Below are positions 39,884-45,995 of a stretch of DNA of 45,995 bases, one piece after another. The DNA is from Candidatus Peribacteria bacterium (GTDB lineage: Bacteria; Patescibacteriota; Gracilibacteria; Peribacterales; Peribacteraceae). The notes under the pieces are model-generated. The model had not been told where the DNA came from and did not search any database. It saw only the letters and a program-made list of their open reading frames with translations. The stretch covers positions 1 to 45,995 of the forward strand of contig JAQBQQ010000040.1 of assembly GCA_028286915.1 (NCBI GenBank), in the 5' to 3' direction. Position numbers and translations under genes: made by a program. Numbering within the stretch: position 1 is the first letter of the stretch; each line of letters opens with the position of its first letter.

Positions 39884-39922
39884 TATAACTACAGACTACA
39901 GACCACAAACTATCGACTACAT
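39884..39922. repeat. ACTACAGAC word array
   Basis: Words ACTACAGACTACAGACC, ACAAACTATCGACTACA in the gap between pgpA and the CarS-like gene. Confidence 0.5.
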
Positions 39923-40447
39923 TTACCACCAGACTTTTTTCCATCCCACCATAAATGAAAGTGCATTTGCGATTGAACTGGCAATGGGGCCCATAACCAC
40001 AAGGAAGAGAATACCGAACGGCGTCGGCTGATACCATGGAAGCAGCGCAATAATGGCACCGACCATATAATCAATGCCATCAAGTACCGGCCATGGCTGG
40101 CCGGGAGCTATACCAATGCGACGCTTAAGGAAGCTCTTAATGCAATCGCCGGCTAAGGCACCAAAGCCAAGGGCAAGGCCCATAAAAAAGGATGTTTCCG
40201 CAGAAAAAGAAAGCAAATACAGAGAATGCAATAAGGAAATGTCTTTTAAGGCATATTGTACCAAGCCAGTCACACCAGCCACGCATGTCCCGCATACAAG
40301 CCCGCGCCATGTTTTATTTTTTCCAAACCACCGCGCATGTATGGGTGTATTCCAACTCTTAAAAACCGGAATAGCCGCCGCCAGTACCGGCGTCGCATTC
40401 GCCGCAAACGCCGGCAAATACAACCAGAGGAGCTGCAGGAAGTACAT
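39923..40447 (-). CDS. CDP-archaeol synthase-like (CarS/DUF46) membrane protein
   Basis: The 174-residue protein has five or so membrane segments and the CarS family signature positions: LPAFAANATPVL (11-22), the cytoplasmic FGKNKTWRGL (41-50), GFGALAGDCIKSFLKRR and PWPVLDGIDYMVGA. In archaea this enzyme makes CDP-archaeol from CTP; bacterial homologues are taken as CDP-lipid synthases. With pgsA and pgpA next to it and no cdsA in the window, a CDP-diacylglycerol-forming role is a reasonable inference. The ATG at 40447 is used; a TTG two codons earlier would add MG. Confidence 0.82.
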   Translation of the reverse strand: MYFLQLLWLYLPAFAANATPVLAAAIPVFKSWNTPIHARWFGKNKTWRGLVCGTCVAGVTGLVQYALKDISLLHSLYLLSFSAETSFFMGLALGFGALAGDCIKSFLKRRIGIAPGQPWPVLDGIDYMVGAIIALLPWYQPTPFGILFLVVMGPIASSIANALSFMVGWKKVWW

Positions 40448-40508
40448 ACCCAAAGCCTAGCGGAGGAAAGCGCCACAATGCTAGGATTCTACTGTGGAAT
40501 CAAGCAAT

Positions 40509-40787
40509 ATGTATGAATTTTTGCCTAAAGGATGGCGGTGTGAAGAATTGGACGAAGTTGATTTTCATCTGATTGCTCCCAACGGAAGCGTGTATCATTC
40601 TGACGGCCTGCGTTTCGACATACCCGATACCGAGCCCGGCCGCGTATCGTATGACATGTGGAATGACGCGGAACAGGAAGAGTTCCAGACAGCCAGACAG
40701 CTCTGCCTCTTTATTCAGAAGAGACGAAGACAAATAAGCGATATACTGGATTGGAGGGACTTATCCCCCAATCAAATTTCCAAGTAA
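40509..40787 (+). CDS. Small protein of unknown function, 92 aa
   Basis: A soluble acidic protein (FLPKGWRCEELDEVDFHLIA, then PNGSVYHSDGLRFDIPDTEPG, SYDMWNDAEQEEFQTARQLC) with an aromatic and acidic pattern, no signal peptide. The ATG at 40509 is used; a GTG at 40494 would add five residues. There is no Shine-Dalgarno sequence. Its last 27 bases overlap the 3' end of convergent AIM24. Not recognised; being lone and short it could be a species-specific gene. Confidence 0.5.
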   Translation: MYEFLPKGWRCEELDEVDFHLIAPNGSVYHSDGLRFDIPDTEPGRVSYDMWNDAEQEEFQTARQLCLFIQKRRRQISDILDWRDLSPNQISK

Positions 40788-41477
40788 TCCCCCGCCCTGA
40801 ATATTTTCACGTTTGGGCAGGAACGGATTCAGGGTTTCTGTGAACGTTTTTAAATTGCGCGTCTGCATGTACAGCGTGCCGGGCCCGGTGAATGTATAAG
40901 CCAGGCCTTCACCCGTCGTTACCATGCCGAAACCCTGTCCCACTTTACCGATGTCATACTGAATAGCAGAGGAGAACGCCACCATGTGCCCGTTATCCAC
41001 CATAAACTGCTCACCCGGTTTAAGCTCTTTTTTGAGAATGCCGCCAAAACTGGAAATAAACAGCGTCCCCGTACCACTCACTTTAATCATGAACAAACCT
41101 TCGCCGCCCAGAAAACCTTTCCAGCCGGAAAACTTGGCGTTGGTTTCAACGGCTCCCACCGATGCCAAAAATGAACCTCCCTGCACCAAAAACTCTTCAT
41201 TGGAAATGTCGATTACTTCTATGTCCCCCGGCGTGCGCGGCGCCAGGTATACCTCCGCATCATTCTGGTTTGCCGTAATGGTTGTCACGAAGAAACTTTC
41301 ATTGGTTAGAAACGCCCGCGACAATGCCTGCAAGGCACCTCCCTGCATATTTCCCTCAATGGTCGCCGTGGCATCCATAGCCAGCATGGAACCTGATTCG
41401 GCCTGAATACTCTCTCCCTGATTCAAAATGCACTGCAATGCTGAATAGGAAGGACGGAGAACGATATCGTATTTCAT
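40761..41477 (-). CDS. AIM24 family protein
   Basis: The sequence has the repetitive beta-strand layout of the AIM24/TIGR00266 family: MKYDIVLRPSYSALQCIL, SMLAMDATATIEGNMQGG, FFVTTITANQNDAEVYLAP, FLVQGGSFLASVGAVETNAK, GLFMIKVSGTGTLFISSFGG, then a Gly-rich end (GGGLLGNLIGG). The full-length size, 238 residues, is standard. Bacterial members are soluble, of unknown function; the yeast relative affects mitochondrial inner-membrane structure. It stands alone, with overlapping convergent neighbours on both ends kept to a minimum. Confidence 0.92.
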   Translation of the reverse strand: MKYDIVLRPSYSALQCILNQGESIQAESGSMLAMDATATIEGNMQGGALQALSRAFLTNESFFVTTITANQNDAEVYLAPRTPGDIEVIDISNEEFLVQGGSFLASVGAVETNAKFSGWKGFLGGEGLFMIKVSGTGTLFISSFGGILKKELKPGEQFMVDNGHMVAFSSAIQYDIGKVGQGFGMVTTGEGLAYTFTGPGTLYMQTRNLKTFTETLNPFLPKRENIQGGGLLGNLIGG

Positions 41478-41571
41478 AAAGACAGGCGAAAAAAATCAAG
41501 ACAAGTATGACACAAGCCATGTTCAATTTATATAGTGATGCATGAGGAACTAACAATTTCCGGATCAAAAA

Positions 41572-41625
41572 GAACGTACAGATTATTTTTAATTCTTAAT
41601 TTTCAATTATCGATTTTCAATTCAT
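41572..41625. repeat. TTTTCAATT word array upstream of the P-type ATPase
   Basis: Words TTTTTAATTCTTAATTTTC, AATTATCGATTTTCAATTC; the gene start follows after a few bases. Confidence 0.5.
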
Positions 41626-41634
41626 ACTTCCGGC

Positions 41635-44127
41635 ATGGAACAATCATCTTCACTTATCATTAATCGTCGGGGTCTTCCACTGGATTCGATTACGGAACGA
41701 AGATCAAAATACGGATGGAATGAACTTCCGGAAAAAAAACGATCCCTGCTGTGGCTGTTCGCCCGGCAATTCCAGAACACGCTGGTGTACATTCTTATAG
41801 GCGCACTTGTTCTCTCGGTATCGTTGCGCCTTCTGGAAGGAAGCAGTGGCACCGATGGTGTCGTAGATGCCGTCGTCATCCTGGCTATTTTGGTACTGAA
41901 CGCGCTTCTTGGTTTTTTGCAGGAGTATAAAGCCGAGGAAGCCATTGCCGCTTTGCGGGAATTAACATCGCCGCAGACGCGCGTGCAGCGCGGCGGACAG
42001 GAAATGATGATTCCTTCGCGCGAGCTTCTGCCCGATGACATGGTCATTCTGGATACCGGCGACCGCGTAACAGCCGACGGCCAGCTAATCACGTCATCTC
42101 ACCTGGAGATCAATGAATCCAGCCTTACGGGCGAATCGGAACCGGTTCATAAAGCAGCCGATGCCAGAAATGGCATCGCACTGAGCGAGCAAAAAAGCCG
42201 TGTCTTTGCCGGCACCATTGTCACGCGTGGATCGGGAGAATATGTAGTTACCGCTATTGGCACACAAACCGAAATAGGCAAAGTGGCTCTGCTGGTTGCC
42301 AGTACCAAGCTGCCGGAAACGCCACTGGCACTGCGCATGAAACGACTCAGCAATAGCATAGGACTCATTGTCCTCGCTCTGTGTGCGCTCGTCATTATGA
42401 TTGGGTTTTACCGGCACATGCCAGTCATCAGCATTGTTCTGCTGGCTGTGAGCATGGCGGTATCGGCCGTACCGGAGGGGCTGCCGGCGGTGGTGACAGC
42501 CGGCCTTGCCATGGGCGTCCGCAGAATGGCTGCCAAAAATGCGTTAGTCAGACGCCTGGACGCATTGGAAACACTGGGCAGCGTCACCGTTATATGCAGC
42601 GACAAAACCGGCACCATTACCGAAAATCGCATGAAAGTACGCCATACGTGGCTGGCGGAAGACAATGAACATGAAGCGCACTTGCTTGGACAAATCGCCT
42701 CCTCCTCCAACCGTGCCGAGCTACCGAACATAGGTGACCCGACCGAAATCGGTTTGCTGGAGTATGCCGCGGACAATCATATTGATCGCCTGCCGATTGA
42801 AGATGAAGAAGTTCCTTTTAGCTCCGAAGAAAAATACATGCAGACACGCCACGGCGAGCGATCTTTCCTTAAAGGTGCGCCGGAAAAAATTCTTATGCTC
42901 TGCAGTCAAAGCCAGCATAAGGCCGCCCAAAAACAAATGCGAACCATGGCATCGCAAGGTCTGCGCATTCTTGGCTGCGCCGTACTGGACGAAAACCAAA
43001 CGATACCCCGTTTCGTAGGACTCATAGCCATGGAAGACCCGCCGCGCACGGGAGTGCAACAAGCCATTGCCGAAGCCGCACATGCCGGCATACGTACTAT
43101 TATGATCACTGGTGATAATATTGATACCGCCACCGCCATTGCGCATGAAGTGGGTATAACTGGCGGAGGCATGGAAGGAAAAGATGTCGATGCCATGTCC
43201 CCAACCGAACTGGAAAACACAGTGCGCACCACTTCCATTTTTGCCCGCGTGTCACCGACAAATAAAATTGCCATTCTGGAAGCTCTGAAGAGGCAAGGTG
43301 AAATAGTCTCCATGACCGGCGACGGCGTGAACGATGCGCCGGCTCTCAAGAGTGCGCATGCCGGCATTGCTATGGGCAAAGCGGGCACACAGGTTGCCAA
43401 AGAGGCAGCCAGTATTATTCTGGCCGATGACAGCTTTTCCACCATCGTATCCGCCATCCGCGAGGGCCGGCGCATTTACGACAATATCCGGAAGTTCGTC
43501 CTGTATCTGCTGCGCGCGAATTTTGGCGAGCTCCTGTTTATAACCACGTCACTGGCCATCGGCTTGCCCGTTCCGTATCTGCCTATTCACATCCTGTGGA
43601 TCAATCTTATGACCGACGGTCTGCCGGCACTGGCGTTGGCCACCGAAGCCGAGGACCCCAATATCATGAACCGCCCGCCGCGCAACCCGCAGGAGCACAT
43701 GTTTACCGGCGAGTGGTCACGCTTCCTTCTGTACGTAGCCTTCGCGTTTCTTGTGCCGTTTACTATTTTTGAATATGAGCTGAGCTTGGGCGTCAATATC
43801 GAACACGTCCGTACCATGACATTCACAACCGCCATTATCTTTGAACTGTTTCTGGCCTTTACCACCCGCAGCCCGTACCCGCTCTGGCAAATCGGTTTCT
43901 TTACGAACCGCTGGCTACTGGGCGCCGTAGCCGTTCCACTCCTTCTGCACATGGTGTTGCTGTACACACCTCTTCACATAATCTTTGGTCTTGAACCGAT
44001 TAGCGCAGCCGAGTGGGGCATTGTCCTGGGTATCACACTCAGCGGATTTTTAGCTCTGGAAGTTATCAAGCTTTTGTATGCAGTCCCGCAACTAAACCAG
44101 CCCGATCACGCACCGGTACATGCATAA
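41635..44127 (+). CDS. P-type cation-transporting ATPase, type II (Ca2+-like)
   Basis: ATP-driven cation pump with the phosphorylation motif [13 protein letters not shown] (Asp323), TGES in the actuator domain (165-168), the hinge [21 protein letters not shown] (561-580) and the membrane-ion site [21 protein letters not shown]. The type II features (cation-ATPase N-terminal domain, ten membrane segments) indicate a Ca2+ or related pump; Na+/K+ specificity is not excluded, so the symbol is left open. At 830 residues it is slightly short. No Shine-Dalgarno sequence. The gene is monocistronic. Confidence 0.93.
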   Translation: MEQSSSLIINRRGLPLDSITERRSKYGWNELPEKKRSLLWLFARQFQNTLVYILIGALVLSVSLRLLEGSSGTDGVVDAVVILAILVLNALLGFLQEYKAEEAIAALRELTSPQTRVQRGGQEMMIPSRELLPDDMVILDTGDRVTADGQLITSSHLEINESSLTGESEPVHKAADARNGIALSEQKSRVFAGTIVTRGSGEYVVTAIGTQTEIGKVALLVASTKLPETPLALRMKRLSNSIGLIVLALCALVIMIGFYRHMPVISIVLLAVSMAVSAVPEGLPAVVTAGLAMGVRRMAAKNALVRRLDALETLGSVTVICSDKTGTITENRMKVRHTWLAEDNEHEAHLLGQIASSSNRAELPNIGDPTEIGLLEYAADNHIDRLPIEDEEVPFSSEEKYMQTRHGERSFLKGAPEKILMLCSQSQHKAAQKQMRTMASQGLRILGCAVLDENQTIPRFVGLIAMEDPPRTGVQQAIAEAAHAGIRTIMITGDNIDTATAIAHEVGITGGGMEGKDVDAMSPTELENTVRTTSIFARVSPTNKIAILEALKRQGEIVSMTGDGVNDAPALKSAHAGIAMGKAGTQVAKEAASIILADDSFSTIVSAIREGRRIYDNIRKFVLYLLRANFGELLFITTSLAIGLPVPYLPIHILWINLMTDGLPALALATEAEDPNIMNRPPRNPQEHMFTGEWSRFLLYVAFAFLVPFTIFEYELSLGVNIEHVRTMTFTTAIIFELFLAFTTRSPYPLWQIGFFTNRWLLGAVAVPLLLHMVLLYTPLHIIFGLEPISAAEWGIVLGITLSGFLALEVIKLLYAVPQLNQPDHAPVHA

Positions 44128-44216
44128 ATCCATGGAATAGAAACCAGTCTGATACCGATTTGCGCAGAAATCTGACAATGCGTATTTCTATACTGCAGCA
44201 ATCCCGATATGGCATA

Positions 44217-44245
44217 TTGCAAATTATACAGTAATAGTATATAAT
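44217..44245 (+). promoter_or_regulatory. Promoter of the DUF4215 gene, leaderless type
   Basis: TTGCAA (44217-44222), 17 bases, TATAAT (44240-44245). The ATG at 44253 is seven bases after the -10 box, so the mRNA is expected to begin at or next to the start codon. Confidence 0.72.
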
Positions 44246-44252
44246 GTACATT

Positions 44253-45017
44253 ATGACACACACACCACCATCCCGTTTTACAGTTTTAAGTCTGGCCTTT
44301 ATCTTCTGTTTCAGCGTCCGCTTAGGCCTGGAACTGGCTATCGGCAGCAATCAAGTTACGACCGCCACACTTGTCTCACATGCGGCTCTTCTGCGCGCGC
44401 GCAGACTTGGCTTACCTCTTCCCACAAGCACAAAGGGAGCCAGTGGTGCAATCAAAAGTTCATCCGGCAGTATAAAGAAGCCGGCTGTACGAAAACTCCC
44501 GTTTAAAGTTTTAAGCAAAGAAGATGCAAAAAGTCAGGTCGGCGCCGGCTCCGATGCCACGCACCCGGCTGCTCCAATCTCCTTGCCGGTGCTGGAAAAA
44601 AGTATCAAATGCGGCGATGGCCTGGTAATCGACCCCGAAACGTGTGACGACCACAATGCCCAGGATGGCGACGGCTGCTCTGCCACTTGCAAAGTGGAGG
44701 CAGGCTACAGCTGCGGTACCAGCCAGCCAAGCTTTTGCGCCTCCACCTGTGGCGATGGCATTCGTACAACCAATGAACAGTGCGATGACGGCAATACGGC
44801 AGAGAGCGACGGCTGCACGGCATGTATTATGGATGGCGGTTACTCCTGCACCCGCCCCTTGGGCGGCATTAGCAGCTGCACCACCCCTCCGGTCTGCGGC
44901 AATGGCAAACTCGAAACAGGCGAAGCCTGCGATGACAACAATGCACGCAACAATGACGGTTGTTCATCTGCCTGCAAAATAGAAGTTCCTGCTTCCAGCA
45001 GCTCCAGTAGTTCGTAA
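44253..45017 (+). CDS. Secreted DUF4215 cysteine-repeat protein
   Basis: An N-terminal hydrophobic segment (9-30) serves as signal or anchor, followed by a Ser/Thr/Ala-rich linker (about 50-118) and three DUF4215 (Myxococcus-type Cys-rich) units beginning at 120, 166 and 215: CGDGLVIDPETCDD, CGDGIRTTNEQCDDGN and CGNGKLETGEACDDNN, each with further DGC(S/T) and YSC Cys. The end is a poly-Ser tail. Such repeats occur in surface and extracellular proteins; function unknown. The ATG at 44253 is used because the promoter places the transcript start there; an ATG at 44244 is inside the -10 box region. Expected outside the cytoplasmic membrane with disulfides in the repeats. Confidence 0.82.
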   Translation: MTHTPPSRFTVLSLAFIFCFSVRLGLELAIGSNQVTTATLVSHAALLRARRLGLPLPTSTKGASGAIKSSSGSIKKPAVRKLPFKVLSKEDAKSQVGAGSDATHPAAPISLPVLEKSIKCGDGLVIDPETCDDHNAQDGDGCSATCKVEAGYSCGTSQPSFCASTCGDGIRTTNEQCDDGNTAESDGCTACIMDGGYSCTRPLGGISSCTTPPVCGNGKLETGEACDDNNARNNDGCSSACKIEVPASSSSSSS

Positions 45018-45110
45018 ATATCCACACGTATAAATCAGGTCAAACATAAAACATATTTTCTGTAATGAAGACTGCTTTACAGAGCGCCGGCCAAAGAGAA
45101 TGATAGGCAT

Positions 45111-45476
45111 ATGAATCACTTTAAAATTCTCGGGTACGTCTATCTGGTATCGGGCATTATCGGCATATTGGGTGCCGCCATGGCAACGGCTGCCATTTAC
45201 AGCCAGACCACTTTCTTTACGATTACACCGGACACGCAAAAAATATTGATTGATTCAGGCTACGGCTCCTGGCTGCTGATTGCACTCTGGGCCTCCGCCA
45301 TTCTTTCCACCGGTGCCGGCGTCGGCATTCTGCGCAACTTACCCGGTGCAAAAGTTATCGTTACCTTACTCGGTATTCTAAGCCTCTTTAGCATTCCCAT
45401 TGGGACTGCCATTGGTATCTACACGCTATGGGTGCTGTACCGGAATCCGGTAAAACCGGAAAACGGAATGCAGTAA
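45111..45476 (+). CDS. Small membrane protein of unknown function, 121 aa
   Basis: Three or four hydrophobic segments (ILGYVYLVSGIIGILGAAMA, SWLLIALWASAILSTGAGVGIL, VIVTLLGILSLFSIPIGTAI, and TLWVLY at the end) separated by short loops; the C-terminus is a short basic/acidic tail. No family recognised, though such four-span proteins are common in bacteria. The upstream bases have only a weak AGG. It stands between the DUF4215 gene and a convergent SDR gene. Confidence 0.6.
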   Translation: MNHFKILGYVYLVSGIIGILGAAMATAAIYSQTTFFTITPDTQKILIDSGYGSWLLIALWASAILSTGAGVGILRNLPGAKVIVTLLGILSLFSIPIGTAIGIYTLWVLYRNPVKPENGMQ

Positions 45477-45526
45477 TACATACCAGATGCTTACAGTCCT
45501 TCCGGCTGCTCTTTTGCATGTACCGA

Positions 45527-45995
45527 TTATCCTTCTTTCTGCGCCCGCCACACTATCCAGAGCACCAGCCTGCGCGGGGCAAAGCGGACGACAAAAATCA
45601 GGATTTTGTTCCGCATGCCCGGCACAATGAGCGGCTTCCCGCGCAGTAATCCCCGGTAGCCGGTAGCGGCCACCGTCTCCGCATCCATTGTGAGCCCTTT
45701 AAACAATTTGGATTTTTCCATGTGAGCCTCTTTTTGGAAACCGGATTTTGTCGGCCCCGGACACAGACAGCTCACGCGCACGCCGGACTTTTTAAGCTCA
45801 AAACCGATTGCCTGGGAGAACGAAAGCACAAAAGCCTTGGTGGCGTAATAAACAGCCATTTGCGGACCCGGCTGAAATGCCGCCGTAGATGCGACGTTCA
45901 AAATCCGCCCCCACTTCCGCTCTTTCATGCCCGGTAAAAATAGCTTTGTTATTTCCATAAGAGCCGTCACATTCAACTGCACCATGCCCACTTCG
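45527..45995 (-). CDS. Short-chain dehydrogenase/reductase (partial at window edge)
   Basis: The frame is open to the last base of the window, so the N-terminus with the TGxxxGIG nucleotide-binding motif lies outside. The visible part has the SDR core: LNVTALMEITKLFLPGMKER, ILNVASTAAFQPG with the catalytic Ser, YYATKAFVLSFSQAI with the Tyr-x3-Lys pair, and the LCPGPTKSGF loop. It resembles the SDR group of short oxidoreductases with a C-terminal membrane-like helix (LIFVVRFAPRRLVLWIVW). Substrate unknown. Confidence 0.88.
   Translation of the reverse strand, partial: EVGMVQLNVTALMEITKLFLPGMKERKWGRILNVASTAAFQPGPQMAVYYATKAFVLSFSQAIGFELKKSGVRVSCLCPGPTKSGFQKEAHMEKSKLFKGLTMDAETVAATGYRGLLRGKPLIVPGMRNKILIFVVRFAPRRLVLWIVWRAQKEG

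Noticed and set aside
1-45995. tRNA or rRNA genes
   Set aside because: I looked for the T-loop GTTCGAATC-type pattern with a following acceptor stem and for rRNA core motifs and found none convincing; a covariance scan could still reveal a divergent one.

Overview
The window looks like a bacterial chromosome segment from the Candidate Phyla Radiation (Patescibacteria), most plausibly a Peribacteria-like lineage. This is inferred from family content and layout, not from a database search. The supporting features are a compact genome with convergent gene overlaps and small zinc-ribbon and FmdB proteins. There is also an IVP-type four-helix protein, a ComEC without its usual C-terminal domain, an LCP protein, a CDP-archaeol-synthase-like membrane protein, and many short orphan genes. 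TGA is used as a normal stop (for example at the ends of secF, the LCP gene and dtd), so this is not a code-25 lineage. I see no rRNA, tRNA, CRISPR array, phage or transposase gene.

Layout. 0-3.2 kb holds the end of an unknown gene, secF, tig and a small orphan gene with its own promoter and terminator. 3.4-6.35 kb holds a pyroglutamyl-peptidase-like gene facing a rel-dtd pair. 6.4-8.3 kb is the rplJ-rplL operon behind a probable L10-leader RNA. 8.3-10.1 kb is gene-poor, with a twin-hairpin small-gene cassette, doubtful small ORFs, a zinc-ribbon gene and a strong tandem-hairpin element. 10.2-13.6 kb holds a DUF1624-like acyltransferase, an LCP protein and a membrane protein. 13.7-19.2 kb is an SOS block, lexA with a perfect GAAC-N4-GTTC box, a four-helix gene and dinB, convergent with valS. 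This block is studded with one repeat dialect that even enters the valS reading frame. 19.3-24.0 kb holds small genes, a K+ channel and pnp. 24.4-28.0 kb holds an orphan cassette, palindromes next to a truncated gene, a TrpR-like regulator, rpsO, a RmuC-like gene and an Nfu_N-like orphan. 28.2-30.5 kb is a UvrD/PcrA helicase. 30.5-32.6 kb is a minus-strand island of four small unknown genes separated by strong hairpins and headed by structured leaders. 32.7-36.2 kb holds rsmA, comEC, a GNAT gene and a methyltransferase. 36.4-38.6 kb pairs a kinase-fold protein with a TIM-barrel hydrolase-like protein. 38.6-40.4 kb is a phospholipid block (PgsA, PgpA, CarS-like). 40.5-46 kb holds AIM24, a P-type ATPase, a DUF4215 surface protein and a partial SDR.

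How things work together. The rplJ-rplL leader, the lexA operator and the stringent-response Rel protein are the recognisable control points. CarS-like, PgsA and PgpA could form a near-complete CDP-lipid to phosphatidylglycerol route. Recognisable genes mostly lack a Shine-Dalgarno sequence and have C/T-rich upstream sequence or sit directly behind a -10 box (leaderless). Most of the unknown small genes instead carry GGAGG-type sites and private terminators.

The most unusual signals are three. The first is the degenerate word-array repeats, each intergenic site with its own vocabulary. The second is the GGGAATTAATTCCC palindromes beside a truncated gene. The third is the small-gene island with structured leaders at 30.5-32.6 kb.
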